64,000 nt of DNA from NCBI GenBank assembly GCA_009841225.1, contig VXMF01000036.1, forward strand, positions 71,825 through 135,824, given 5' to 3'. The translations under genes were made by a program, and so were the position numbers. Within the stretch, counting starts at the first letter, position 1; each line of letters begins with the position of its first letter. Of this stretch, positions 1 through 9,238 are shown one piece after another. Below the pieces are notes generated by a model. It saw only the letters and a program-made list of their open reading frames with translations, did not search any database and had not been told where the DNA came from. This DNA comes from Terriglobia bacterium. Its GTDB lineage: Bacteria; Acidobacteriota; Terriglobia; Bryobacterales; UBA6623.

Positions 1-1
1 A

Positions 2-1723
2 CTTGACACGCGCCGGAGTGCCATCAGCGGACACCGGACCTCGCTCGATGTGCAGGCCGGGAGCTATGCGACGCGCATCGGCGCGTTCTCGCACCAGTAC
101 GCGAGCGGTGGCACTGAACTGACGATCGGAATTCAGGGGGGCGGCACCGACCGGTACCTCGATCCGCCCTCGCTGGAGAACTTCACGAATCGCGGCAGTT
201 CCGGCGGCGGCAACGCGCGGTTTGCCCGCGATCTCAGAAGCCGCCATCGGCTGACTGGGTACGCGCGCACCAACCGCACGAACTTCCTAGTGCCAAATGA
301 CCTTGTCCAGCAGGAGGCGGGCCAGCGACAGGACCGCCGGTCGAGCGAGACAGCAGGGCAGGTGCACTATCAGGGCACGTTGTCACGGCGGACGCTGATT
401 TCGGTCCGCGGGATGTTGCGGGATCTGACAAGCGAGCTCTGGAGCAACGAACTGTCGACGCCCGTCTACGTTCTGCAGGATCGCGGGTTCAGCCAAGGTG
501 TGGTGATGGCCGACGTGACGTTCGAGGCAGAGCGCCACACACTCAAGATCGGCGGGGACATCCGATCCAGCGGGCTCCGGGAACGCTTCCTGATGGCGGA
601 GCCCGATGAACTGCCGGACTTCGATCTGGACTTCCGCGACAGGCAGCGCAGCACCGAGGCCAGCTTCTACGCTTACGACCAGTTGCGGGCCGGCAACTTC
701 GCAGCTAGCATCGGCTTCCGTTTCGATGAGTACCGCCTGCTGATTTCGGATCGCGCGTTCAGCCCGCGCCTCGCGGCCAGCTACTTCGTCCCCCCGGCGG
801 GCCTCCAGCTGTATGCCTCCTACGACCGGATCTTCCAGCCACCCCCGACCGAGAACTTGCTCCTGAGCAGTGCCGCGACCGGCTTTGGGCTTGACGCTGT
901 CGAAGAGGCTCTGGCGGTTCCGGCCAACAAGGGGCACTTCATCGAAATCGGCATGCGCAAACCGATCGGGGACGCAATGCGGATTGACGCCAAGCACTAC
1001 TGGCGCCAGTTCCGGAACTACATCGATGACGACGTCTTTCTCAATACCGGCCTGTCTTTCCCGATCACGTTCGATTCGGCAGCGATCGAAGGGACCGAGG
1101 TCCGCATCGAAGCCCACCGATGGAAGGGCATCTCGGCGGTCGCCAGCTACTCCAACATGCTGGGAAGGGCCAGATCTCCGGTCACGGGCGGACTTTTCGT
1201 GGAGGGCGGGGAGGCTGAGGAGCTCCGGGACGTGGTCGAGGAGTTCCCGATCAGTCAAGACCAGCGCAACACCGTCGCGACGACCGTCCGATTCCAGATT
1301 CATCCCAGAGTCTGGGCTTCGTTCGGCATCCGGTACGGAAGCGGGTTGCCTGTTGAGCTGGAGGATGACGACGATGATGATGACGACGATGATCACGGCG
1401 ACGATGATCATGGCGACGATGATGACGACGACGATGATGACGACGATCACGGGCACGACGATGACCACGGCGAAGCTCAGCCCGTTCCGGCAGCCATCCT
1501 CAGGAAAGTGAATTTCGCGCGCTCTCGAGTGCGCCCTAATCTCAGCCTCGACTTCTCTGTCGGATCCCGCGTATGGGAGGAGGGAAGCAAGTCCGCGACA
1601 CTCCAGTTCGACCTGCGCAACGCTACGAACCGGCTCAACGTCATCAATTTCAGCGGGCTCTTCTCGGGCACGGCCCTTGCACCGGGCCGCCAGGCGACGG
1701 TGCAACTGCGCGTACGGTTCTAG
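2..1723 (+). CDS. TonB-dependent receptor, C-terminal part, with Asp/His-rich loop
   Basis: The reading frame is open from base 2, so the gene starts upstream of the window; the first start-like codon seen (GTG at 50) is not the real start. The visible part looks like the beta-barrel of an outer-membrane TonB-dependent receptor: alternating aromatic strands, an internal motif IGFRFDEYR, and a C-terminal strand ending VQLRVRF with a terminal aromatic residue. Around bases 1363-1482 is a loop made almost only of Asp (runs of about 10 and 11) with HG pairs and five His. Such loops are known in metal-uptake receptors such as ZnuD, so a metal ligand is inferred. It is followed by a secreted protein and an export operon. 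Confidence 0.85.
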   Translation, partial: LDTRRSAISGHRTSLDVQAGSYATRIGAFSHQYASGGTELTIGIQGGGTDRYLDPPSLENFTNRGSSGGGNARFARDLRSRHRLTGYARTNRTNFLVPNDLVQQEAGQRQDRRSSETAGQVHYQGTLSRRTLISVRGMLRDLTSELWSNELSTPVYVLQDRGFSQGVVMADVTFEAERHTLKIGGDIRSSGLRERFLMAEPDELPDFDLDFRDRQRSTEASFYAYDQLRAGNFAASIGFRFDEYRLLISDRAFSPRLAASYFVPPAGLQLYASYDRIFQPPPTENLLLSSAATGFGLDAVEEALAVPANKGHFIEIGMRKPIGDAMRIDAKHYWRQFRNYIDDDVFLNTGLSFPITFDSAAIEGTEVRIEAHRWKGISAVASYSNMLGRARSPVTGGLFVEGGEAEELRDVVEEFPISQDQRNTVATTVRFQIHPRVWASFGIRYGSGLPVELEDDDDDDDDDDHGDDDHGDDDDDDDDDDDHGHDDDHGEAQPVPAAILRKVNFARSRVRPNLSLDFSVGSRVWEEGSKSATLQFDLRNATNRLNVINFSGLFSGTALAPGRQATVQLRVRF

Positions 1724-1788
1724 CTCGCCGAGTCGGCCAAGACGGGCCAACGGGGCATAACATTGAGAGAGTTGCCGGTGCACCAGTC

Positions 1789-2595
1789 ATGAGGAGTCAA
1801 TTCGTTCGCGGCATGCTCGCGCTGCTCGCCTTCGCGGTTGCCGCACAGGCGCAGAGCCGCGCCGTGATTCTCACTGACGGCACGCGCTTGGAGGTTCGCG
1901 AGTACGAGGTGGTCGACGACCGCGTGCGCTACTTCAGCTCCGAGCGGGGTCAGTGGGAGGAAGTTCCAGTCGCGATTGTCGATCTCGAGCGCACTAACGT
2001 CTACAACAGGGCTCGCAGGGCGGAGCTCGAGCAGCGGCAGGCAGAGGAACGGCGTGAACGGTTGGCGGAGCGGCGTGCGCGAACCGAGCTGCACTCCGTG
2101 CCCTTGGATGACGGCGTCTACTATCTGCGCGGGCGGGAACCGGTGCTGGTGGAACAAGTCTTCTATGAGATCGACCGCAGCACCGGACGGTCCTTCCTGA
2201 ATATTCTCGCGCCCGCGCCGGTCATCGCCGGCAAGCGCACGCTGTCCATCAAGGGGCTGTCTGCCAGCATGGTCACCACCGATGAGAAGCCGGCCTTCTA
2301 TATTCGCTTGGACAGCTTCTCGCGGTTCGGCATCGCGCGGATCGAGCCGGAGCGGAAGAAGGACAGGCGGATTGTGCAGCAGGTGTACACGGTTCCGAGA
2401 TCAGACGAGCAGTTCGAAGCGCAAGATGAGGTCGAGATCTTCCGGCAGCAATTGGCTCCGCTGGTCTACAAGGTTTGGCCGGTTGCACCGCTGCCGGCGG
2501 GTGAGTACGCGATCGTAGACTTCACTCCGGGCGAGTCGGACTTGCGCGTATGGGCCTTCAGCCACCGGCCAGGTGGCCAGGCTGAGGCTCGCTAG
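1789..2595 (+). CDS. Secreted protein of unknown function
   Basis: A 268-residue protein. I chose ATG 1789 because it gives a clean signal peptide (MRSQFVRGMLALLAFAVAAQAQ); an in-frame extension upstream to 1573 overlaps the receptor gene and lacks one. The mature N-terminus has a DGTRLEVREYEVVDDRVRYF stretch followed by a short Arg/Glu-rich helix (residues about 65-90). I recall this opening pattern from unnamed secreted acidobacterial proteins but can assign no function. It lies 65 bases after the receptor and 8 bases before the HlyD-type adaptor, so it is probably co-transcribed and acts in the envelope. Confidence 0.75.
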   Translation: MRSQFVRGMLALLAFAVAAQAQSRAVILTDGTRLEVREYEVVDDRVRYFSSERGQWEEVPVAIVDLERTNVYNRARRAELEQRQAEERRERLAERRARTELHSVPLDDGVYYLRGREPVLVEQVFYEIDRSTGRSFLNILAPAPVIAGKRTLSIKGLSASMVTTDEKPAFYIRLDSFSRFGIARIEPERKKDRRIVQQVYTVPRSDEQFEAQDEVEIFRQQLAPLVYKVWPVAPLPAGEYAIVDFTPGESDLRVWAFSHRPGGQAEAR

Positions 2596-2603
2596 CAGGG
2601 CAG

Positions 2604-3818
2604 ATGCCGAACGCTGCCCTGATCTTCGGCGCCTGCTGCCTAGGCGCGGCCTGGTCCTGTGGCGGCCCTACCGAGGGCGTAGAGGGTATCAGACCAGCCC
2701 GGCGGGACATTGAGAGCGCCTTGACCACGAATGGGCGGATCGAGACGGAGCGGACTGCCGCGGTGCGCTCAAGTACGTCGGGACGTGTCGGTCGGCTCTA
2801 CGTCCGGCGCGGGGCCAAGGTCGAGCGGGACGAGCCGCTGCTGCAGCTGGTTGACGCCGGTCAAGCGGCGGCGCGCGATCGAGCCGGCGCTCGTCTGGCG
2901 GCCGCCAAAGCTCGTCTGGTGCAGCTGGAGGCCGGCCTGGACCCGCTTCGCAGGGCGCAGCTTCGTGGCGAGCTGACAAAGCTGGAGGCTGCTCGGTCTC
3001 GTGCTTCAGAGGATCTCGAAAGACTCCGGCGGCTATCGGCTCGGAATGCGGTTGCACGGTCCGAAGTCGATGCCCAGTCGCGTGCCTTGCAAGACCTTGC
3101 AGACAATATCGAGGCGCTCAGCGATCAACTGCAGGCGCCGCCGCTGGAGGGGCGGCGCTCGGAGCTTGGAGCTGCGATTCTGGAGGCGGAAGCAGAGCTG
3201 CGAGAAGCGGAACAGGCCGTAGACGCTCTCGTGCTGCGGGCGCCAGCCGACGGCACGCTTTTCTCGCTGGCGGTTCAGGAGGGCGATTTTCTGGAAAACG
3301 GAAGCTTGGTTGCCCGCATAGGTGTCACTGAAAGAGTGACGGCGCGCATCTTCGTCGACGAGCCCGAGCTTGGCGGGATCGAGCAAGGGTGCATTGCTCG
3401 CATCAGCGCCGACGCATACCCTGGGCGCGAGTGGGAATGCCGGGTAGAAACGCTGGCTACTGAGGTGGTCGAAGTCGGCCCGCGACGCGTGGGCGAGGTC
3501 CTGTGTCAGGCGGACAATCCGGATAGCCTGCTCCTGCCGGGGCTGGCCGTGCGGGTGCGGATCGTGACCCAGCGAGCCGAGCGCGTGCTGAGCGTACCGC
3601 GCGCAGCCGTAATGGGCGGCAGCGAGGAGCCCTTCGTGTGGGCGGTTGAAAACGGTCGGGCGGCGAAGCGCTCCGTGGCTCTAGGAGTGGTCGGTCCCGT
3701 ATATGCGGAAGTCGTCAGCGGCTTGGCGGAGTCCGACTCTGTTGCGTTGCCGCGTGATCGCACCCTCGTCGAGGGACAGCGGTTGCGCCTGGATCGGGCG
3801 GCCGAGGGCATCCAATGA
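2604..3818 (+). CDS. HlyD/MacA-type periplasmic adaptor subunit
   Basis: A 404-residue membrane-fusion protein of a tripartite exporter. The N-terminus has a hydrophobic stretch ending AAWSCGG, a plausible lipobox, so it may be a lipoprotein anchored in the inner membrane. Then come half of a lipoyl/barrel-sandwich domain (SGRVGRLYVRRGAKVERDEPL, about residues 60-82), a long coiled-coil hairpin (about 90-205), the second lipoyl half (LRAPADGTLFSLAVQEGDFL) and a beta-barrel and membrane-proximal region. It overlaps the next gene by 4 bases (ATGA) and is in line with a permease and a TolC-type protein, which fits a MacA role. The substrate is unknown. Confidence 0.9.
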   Translation: MPNAALIFGACCLGAAWSCGGPTEGVEGIRPARRDIESALTTNGRIETERTAAVRSSTSGRVGRLYVRRGAKVERDEPLLQLVDAGQAAARDRAGARLAAAKARLVQLEAGLDPLRRAQLRGELTKLEAARSRASEDLERLRRLSARNAVARSEVDAQSRALQDLADNIEALSDQLQAPPLEGRRSELGAAILEAEAELREAEQAVDALVLRAPADGTLFSLAVQEGDFLENGSLVARIGVTERVTARIFVDEPELGGIEQGCIARISADAYPGREWECRVETLATEVVEVGPRRVGEVLCQADNPDSLLLPGLAVRVRIVTQRAERVLSVPRAAVMGGSEEPFVWAVENGRAAKRSVALGVVGPVYAEVVSGLAESDSVALPRDRTLVEGQRLRLDRAAEGIQ

Positions 3819-4591
3819 CCAGCCGGATCCTTGCCGTCCTGCTGATGTTCGCCGGCGCGTTGTCGGCGGAGCAGCACCGGGAGCAGGCTCTCCAGCACTA
3901 CGCCGCCGAGGAGTACGAGCGGGCGCAGCGGGCATTCGAAAGGGCCCTGCTCGAAGATCCAGAGAATTCCGAGCTCAACCTCTGGGTCGGGCTCGCGCTT
4001 GGACGGCGGGTGCAAACGATGCCCGCGTTTCGACGCCTCGGGGCGATGCCGCTGGTAGCGCGGGTCAAGCGGCAGTTCGAGAAGGCGGTCGAGCTTGACG
4101 GCTCCAACATCGACGCGCTGGACGCCCTGATGGGATTCCTGTTGGAGGCCCCTGGAATCGCTGGCGGCAGCAAGCGCGATGCGCGCGGCGTTGCCGAGCG
4201 CATCGAGGCGGTCAGTTCCGCGCACGGCGCCTATGGATTGGGAATCTGGCACGAGGACGTAGGCGAGATCGAACAGGCGTGCAAGCAGTTTGAACTGGCC
4301 CGCGAGCGGGACCCTGACAACTCCAGCTATCTCGTGGCGCACGCGGGCTTCTTGGCGCGGCGCGGGTCGCATGCCGAGAGCGACGACCTGTTTGAAGCCG
4401 CGCTTGCGCGCGATCCGGAGAATCCGACTGTATGGCTGGCGGCCGCCGAGGCTTGGATCGGGGCTAGGCGCAAGTCGCTATATCCGCGCGCCAAGCAGCT
4501 TGCCGAGCGCTATCTTGCGAGCCCTGATCGCGATCTGAATGGCACCCCGCTGTTCGAAGTGCGAGCGCTGTTGAAGAAAGTCCCGAGGTAG
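3815..4591 (+). CDS. TPR-repeat protein
   Basis: 258 residues with a short signal-like start (MTSRILAVLLMFAGALSAEQ) and several tetratricopeptide repeats, for example ALQHYAAEEYERAQRAFERA and an ACKQFELARERDPDNSSY repeat. The start ATG overlaps the stop of the adaptor gene (ATGA), which indicates translational coupling. TPR proteins act as protein-interaction scaffolds; here it would sit in the periplasm next to the exporter. No catalytic motif is visible. A 168-base gap separates it from the permease gene. Confidence 0.8.
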   Translation: MTSRILAVLLMFAGALSAEQHREQALQHYAAEEYERAQRAFERALLEDPENSELNLWVGLALGRRVQTMPAFRRLGAMPLVARVKRQFEKAVELDGSNIDALDALMGFLLEAPGIAGGSKRDARGVAERIEAVSSAHGAYGLGIWHEDVGEIEQACKQFELARERDPDNSSYLVAHAGFLARRGSHAESDDLFEAALARDPENPTVWLAAAEAWIGARRKSLYPRAKQLAERYLASPDRDLNGTPLFEVRALLKKVPR

Positions 4592-4759
4592 GTCGCGATC
4601 GACGATAGCAGGTGCCGCTTGGCTGCTGCGTCGATAGGGACTCGGAAGCGGCCAGGGTCGATGCACGGTGCTGCCGAGCGAGCGGGCGCAACCACGCGGC
4701 CGCGATGATTCGCGCTGCCGGCGACCGGTGGCCTGCGAGGAGTGCTTAGGCTAGAGGGG

Positions 4760-5980
4760 ATGGGGCCGAAGGAATCCCTGGCGCACCGCGAGATCGCCCT
4801 CGCCGCCCTGCGCGCTCTGCGGGCCCAGAAGCTGCGCTCGGTGCTCACGGCCGCCAGCATGGCGGCTGCCGTAGCCGCCGTGGTGCTCGTCGCGACAGTT
4901 GCGGCGACCGGCAGCCAGTTCGTTCTGGCGCAGATTCAAGGAGTCGGCTCGAACCTCGTGTATGCCTATTACGAGGCCGGGGGGAATGTCTCGGATTCGG
5001 AAGCGGATTACATCGACCTCGCGGACGTCGAAGCCGTGCGCCTTCGGTTGGGTGCGCTGGCTGCGGCGGTCGCCGGCGTGAGCAGCACGTGGGATTCCGT
5101 CATGATTCAGGGCCGCCCAACCCAGATCCGCATCTTGGGCTCCAGCGAATCCTACCTTCGCGTGCGAAACCCAGTGATCCATCACGGTCGCTTCTTGGAG
5201 CGGACCGATCTGGAAGGCAGGGCCCGGGTCTGCCTGGTCACGCGCCGACTCGCGCAAGACCTGTTCGGCTCTGGCGCGGCCGCCGTCGGCCGGAGCGTGA
5301 CGGCACACGGAATCGAGTTCAAGGTCATCGGCGTGTTTTCCGAGCGCGTCGAGACGTATGGGCAGTCGGAGGTGTCCGAGCGCTCCATGCTGGTGCCGTA
5401 CACCGTGCTGCGCTACTTCCAGGAGACCGAGCGCGTCGACCCGCTTTATGTTTCGGTCAGATCGCAGGAGAGCGTCGAGGAGGTCGCCGGCATGGTGCGG
5501 GAGACGCTCGAGGCTCGCCACCGCCCCGGTTCGCTGTACCGCGTCGAGACGCTGGCGGGGATCCTGGCCACAGCTAGGAGGATCTTGATGGCGCTTAGCG
5601 TTGCCATGATTCTGGTCGCTTCCATTACCCTTGCGGTTAGCGGGGTGTTCATCATGAACATGATGTTGATTGCAGTTTCCGAGCGCACGGTCGAAATTGG
5701 CATTCGCCGGGCCGTGGGAGCCTCGCGGCGAGAGATCCGCGCGCAGTACGTGTTCGAAGCCGTGCTGCTCGCGACGGTCGGCGGCGCCAGCGGGGCGTTG
5801 CTGGGGGTCGGCATCCCGTGGGTGGCAGGGCTGGCTTGGCCGGAACTGGCGCCGCGCGTTCCGGGCCACTGGGTAGCTCTCGCTCTCCTCGGCGCGGCGG
5901 CCTGCGGCGGCGTGTTCGGTCTGCTTCCGGCAGCCCGTGCGGCGAACCTCGATCCGGCGGAGGCCCTTCGACATGACTAG
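4760..5980 (+). CDS. ABC transporter permease, MacB/FtsX type
   Basis: 406 residues from ATG 4760; a GTG at 4742 would add six residues. Layout is that of a MacB permease without its ATPase: an N-terminal amphipathic stretch, TM1 (about residues 30-55), a large periplasmic MacB_PCD domain (about 60-270), then three TM segments in the last 140 residues. The typical cytoplasmic motif ERTVEIGIRRAVGASRREI is present before TM3, as is the C-terminal AARAANLDPAEALRHD. It overlaps the TolC-type gene by 8 bases. No ATP-binding subunit is encoded in this operon, so it must be supplied from elsewhere, possibly from upstream of the window. Confidence 0.88.
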   Translation: MGPKESLAHREIALAALRALRAQKLRSVLTAASMAAAVAAVVLVATVAATGSQFVLAQIQGVGSNLVYAYYEAGGNVSDSEADYIDLADVEAVRLRLGALAAAVAGVSSTWDSVMIQGRPTQIRILGSSESYLRVRNPVIHHGRFLERTDLEGRARVCLVTRRLAQDLFGSGAAAVGRSVTAHGIEFKVIGVFSERVETYGQSEVSERSMLVPYTVLRYFQETERVDPLYVSVRSQESVEEVAGMVRETLEARHRPGSLYRVETLAGILATARRILMALSVAMILVASITLAVSGVFIMNMMLIAVSERTVEIGIRRAVGASRREIRAQYVFEAVLLATVGGASGALLGVGIPWVAGLAWPELAPRVPGHWVALALLGAAACGGVFGLLPAARAANLDPAEALRHD

Positions 5981-7271
5981 GATTGCGACCTTTCTGCTGC
6001 TCTTGGCAGCGAGTGCAGGCGTGCAGGCCGAACCGCCTGAAGCGCGTTCTATCGATCTGAGGCAGGTCATTCAGATGGCGCTGGTGGCGGACCCCGATGT
6101 GCGCTTGGCGCAGCTGGCGGTCGAACGCTCGGCCAACGCGCTGGCGCTCGTCCGCGCCGAGCGCTCCACGCAGTTGTACGGAGGGTCCGGCCTAGGCGCT
6201 ACCGCCGGTATCCCTCAGAGCATTCAGGGCGCGAATCCCTCGATTGCGCAGGTCACGCTGAGGCAGCCGCTCCTGAACACCGAGCGTCCGGGGCGTGCTA
6301 GGGGTGCTCGCGAGGAAATCCGTTCGGGAGAGCACGAAGCCGCTGCGATTGCCGAGCGAGCTGCCTACTTGGCAGGGATCTCGTACTTGGATTTCGAGCT
6401 TGCGCTCGCGGAGCGCCGGCGCAGGCAGAGCGAGCTTGAGCACTTCCAGCGGATCGAGGCTTCCGCTGCAGCACGCGTCGAGGAAGGTTTCGAGATTCCG
6501 CTGGCGTTGAGCCGGGCAAGCCTTGACACGGCGCGTGCCCGCGACAGCGTGGCCGCGGCGCAGTCTCGCGCGGACTTGCTGGAAGCGGAACTGAGGCGGA
6601 TGCTCGGCCTGGGGCCCGACGTGAGGCTGGTCGCGGACGGCTCGGCCGCGGACAGCGCTGCGGTCTTGGATGCTGCCCATGGAATAGCTGGCAGGCCGAT
6701 CGGCGAGCATCCCGAGATCGCCGCTCTAGATGCGAGCTTGCGTGCGGCCAGACACCGCGCTAGCAGCGCGAAGTCTGCTCGAAACCCGCGGCTGGACATC
6801 GTGGGGCAGTATTCGCTTCTAGCCAGATTCAACAACTACGACGACTTCTTCCGACGCTTCCAGCGGCACAATTGGCAAGCCGGAATCGCGGTGGAGGTTC
6901 CGATCTTCACAGGTCGCGGCGTTGCGGAGAGGGTGGCCAGGGCGCGGCTGGACGAACGCGAGCTGTCGCTGCGCAGGGCTGCCAAGCGCACGGCGCTGGA
7001 GCTGGCTACGCAGCGGGCCGGGGCCGCGCTCGAAGAGGCCCGGCGCGGCCGGGCATTGGCGGGCCGGGAACTCGCTTACGCCCGCGAGAGCCTGGACGTG
7101 CTGCTAGCGCAGTTCGAAGAGGGTCGGATTGCGCTGGAGGACTTACAGCGCGGGCGGATCGAGGAGTCGGCCGCGTGGGGCGGCTTGATCGCGGCCGAAT
7201 ACGAGCTTGCCAAGGCGCGCCTGGGGTCCGTCTATGCAGCTGGCAGGATTCGGGATGCCTTTGCGGACTGA
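5973..7271 (+). CDS. TolC-family outer membrane efflux protein
   Basis: 432 residues from ATG 5973, which starts inside the end of the permease gene; the signal peptide is MTRIATFLLLLAASAGVQA. The protein has the two-fold repeated OEP layout: IDLRQVIQMALVADPDVRLAQ opens the first half, and a second half starts near SAKSARNPRLDIVGQYSLLA, both rich in long Ala/Arg/Glu coiled-coil helices. It would trimerise in the outer membrane and complete the channel with the HlyD-type adaptor and the MacB-type permease. Its end overlaps the following TPR lipoprotein gene by 17 bases. Confidence 0.9.
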   Translation: MTRIATFLLLLAASAGVQAEPPEARSIDLRQVIQMALVADPDVRLAQLAVERSANALALVRAERSTQLYGGSGLGATAGIPQSIQGANPSIAQVTLRQPLLNTERPGRARGAREEIRSGEHEAAAIAERAAYLAGISYLDFELALAERRRRQSELEHFQRIEASAAARVEEGFEIPLALSRASLDTARARDSVAAAQSRADLLEAELRRMLGLGPDVRLVADGSAADSAAVLDAAHGIAGRPIGEHPEIAALDASLRAARHRASSAKSARNPRLDIVGQYSLLARFNNYDDFFRRFQRHNWQAGIAVEVPIFTGRGVAERVARARLDERELSLRRAAKRTALELATQRAGAALEEARRGRALAGRELAYARESLDVLLAQFEEGRIALEDLQRGRIEESAAWGGLIAAEYELAKARLGSVYAAGRIRDAFAD

Positions 7272-8679
7272 TTGCCGGCGCGGGCCGGGGCTGGCGGCCG
7301 TCGCTTGCATCGCCGCCGCGGCGATCCTGCAATGGTCCTGTTCCGACTCCTCGCTGCCGCCCGTGCCGGATCCGGTCTTGGATGGGTTCGCGTTGACGGT
7401 GCGCGAGCAGATCCGCTCCGCCACTGAGCGAGCGCGGGCAGAACCGGACAGCGCCGAGGCCGTGGGGGCGCTTGGCAGGGTGCTCTACGCATACGGCCAG
7501 AACCAAGCCGCCGCAGCCTGCTTCGAAAGGTGCCGACGCTTGGAGCCGCAGGCGTTCGAGTGGTCGTACCTGCTGGCCGTGACCCGCTCAGACCTGGGGC
7601 AGCCCGATGCGGCGCTGGTTGCATTCGAAGCCGCTGCCGCCATGCGCCCGAACGACCTCCCCACGGCCATTCGGCGCGCAGACTTGCTAGAGCTGTCAGG
7701 GGAGCGCTCCGCTGCGGGGGGTGCCCTGCGGCATGCGCTGCAGCTTGCGCCCGATAGCGCCGCCGTGCACTACCGCCTGGGCCGGCTCGCTTCCGGGCAG
7801 GCCGATGGCGGGGCGATCCAGCACTTCGAAGCGGCCCTTGCGGCCGAGCCGGACTATCGGGAGGCGATCTACGCACTCGCCCAGGAACTGAGAGTGGTCG
7901 GTCGCGAGGCCGAGGCGGAGGAACAATTGGAACGCTACGAATCCGTCGGCGCCGCGCTTCGCCGCCACTACGAGGATCCCCTCATAGATGCCATGGACAC
8001 GGTTCGATCCGCGAGTGCGCAGCAGGTCTTCAACGACGCGCGGGCATTGCAGAACAGCGGCGACCTGGAGGGTGCCTTGGCGCATTACGGCAGCGCGCTC
8101 GAGATCCACCCCGACTACGCCCAAGCTCACGTGAATCTCATCGTGGTCTACGGGCAGCTTGGTCGACATGACGAAGTGGCCAAGCACTACGAGCGTGCCG
8201 TGAGCCTCAATCCCTCGATCGCAGAGGCGCATTACAACTACGGCGTATCGCGACACTTGGCCGCCGACTACCGCGAGGCGGCAGCGGCGTTCCGGAAGGC
8301 CCTTGCCATCAATTCCCAAGACGCGAATGCGCACAACAACCTAGCCAACGCCCTAGAGCAGAGCCAGCAAGACGCTGAGGCTGCGAAGCACTACCAGCTC
8401 GCCATCCAGCATGACCCGTCACATCCTCAGGCGAACTACCACCTCGGCCGGCGGCTTGCGGAGAGAGGGCTCTACCGCGACGCACTGCCGCTGCTACACA
8501 AGGCGCTAGAGCGAGACAATCAAGGGGCGCCGCTGCAGGCCTACTTGCTCGCGGTGGTCTATCGCGAGTTGGCCGATCCGGCCCGCGCTCAGCAATACGC
8601 CCGGATGGCGCTGGCGAAGGCCCGTGCGGGAGGCCACACCGAGGTCGCCGCCCGGGTCGCTCGTGAGTTCGGTCTGTGA
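7255..8679 (+). CDS. TPR-repeat lipoprotein
   Basis: 474 residues from ATG 7255. This start places a lipobox-like AILQWSC at the end of a hydrophobic segment (about residues 15-27); longer in-frame starts would bury it. The rest is a ladder of TPR repeats (about 60-465), including units such as AHVNLIVVYGQLGRHDEVAKHY, split here for length, and ANYHLGRRLAERGLYRDALP. A DAMDTVRSASAQQVFNDARAL linker separates two TPR blocks. It is probably a periplasm-facing lipoprotein scaffold made with the exporter. No enzymatic domain is seen. Confidence 0.82.
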   Translation: MPLRTDCRRGPGLAAVACIAAAAILQWSCSDSSLPPVPDPVLDGFALTVREQIRSATERARAEPDSAEAVGALGRVLYAYGQNQAAAACFERCRRLEPQAFEWSYLLAVTRSDLGQPDAALVAFEAAAAMRPNDLPTAIRRADLLELSGERSAAGGALRHALQLAPDSAAVHYRLGRLASGQADGGAIQHFEAALAAEPDYREAIYALAQELRVVGREAEAEEQLERYESVGAALRRHYEDPLIDAMDTVRSASAQQVFNDARALQNSGDLEGALAHYGSALEIHPDYAQAHVNLIVVYGQLGRHDEVAKHYERAVSLNPSIAEAHYNYGVSRHLAADYREAAAAFRKALAINSQDANAHNNLANALEQSQQDAEAAKHYQLAIQHDPSHPQANYHLGRRLAERGLYRDALPLLHKALERDNQGAPLQAYLLAVVYRELADPARAQQYARMALAKARAGGHTEVAARVAREFGL

Positions 8680-8699
8680 CGCAAGTAGCCGGGAAGAGC

Positions 8700-9122
8700 T
8701 CAGCCATCGGTTTCTGGCTGGGGGACTTCGACCAAGAGCGTCATCCCGGTACAGCCCACGACCCGCACGACGTCGCCGGCAGCTGCGGGCGAGGAGGACT
8801 TCGCCTTCCATAGCTCCGGGCCGATCTTGATCAGTCCGATCGGATCGAGTGTGTCACGCACAGTCCCGAGCGATCCGATCAGAGATGCGGGGCCTGTGGG
8901 GCCGCCGGTCTGATACGACGCCTTGACCACCGGATACAGCGCGGCGTCCTTGGCAATCCACAGTAAGGTTGCAAGGACGCAGGCCCACGGCGGTAGCGAG
9001 AGCCATTGGGCCGCTACCACCGCTAGGGCCGCGACGACGACGATTCCCGGCAGCTGGTAGAGCCAATAGCGCTGCCAAGCGGCGAGCGACCTCGCCGATG
9101 GCTGAGATCTTGATTCAGGCAT
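8700..9122 (-). CDS. NfeD-like membrane protein
   Basis: 140 residues from ATG 9122, preceded by GAGAG at a fair distance; longer in-frame starts exist at 9140 and 9233. Two hydrophobic segments (about residues 15-60: LYQLPGIVVVAALAVVAAQW, and ACVLATLLWIAKDAALYPVV) are followed by a small beta domain with IGSLGTVRDTLDPIGLIKIG and GDVVRVVGCTGMTLLVEVP. This is the pattern of the NfeD C-terminal OB-fold, a membrane-associated partner of SPFH/stomatin proteins or Clp-type membrane proteases. No SPFH gene is adjacent. It is convergent with the TPR lipoprotein gene. Confidence 0.7.
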   Translation of the reverse strand: MPESRSQPSARSLAAWQRYWLYQLPGIVVVAALAVVAAQWLSLPPWACVLATLLWIAKDAALYPVVKASYQTGGPTGPASLIGSLGTVRDTLDPIGLIKIGPELWKAKSSSPAAAGDVVRVVGCTGMTLLVEVPQPETDG

Positions 9123-9238
9123 GCTCGGCGACTCTCTCATGATGACCCAAGTCTGGCTGGCGGACGCCGGGCGCCGAATCATGTTCGTAATGCGATGGTC
9201 TACAATCGCGTCGCGATATTGCACGCGCGGCACGCTTG

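Noticed and set aside
383..1783. Long minus-strand open frame (466 codons) opposite the TonB receptor
   Set aside because: Antisense shadow of a high-G+C gene. Its Val/Ile-rich part is just the reverse of the Asp repeat, and it has no domain motif.
4751..6070. Minus-strand open frame opposite the permease gene
   Set aside because: No motifs; the MacB/FtsX features are all on the plus strand.
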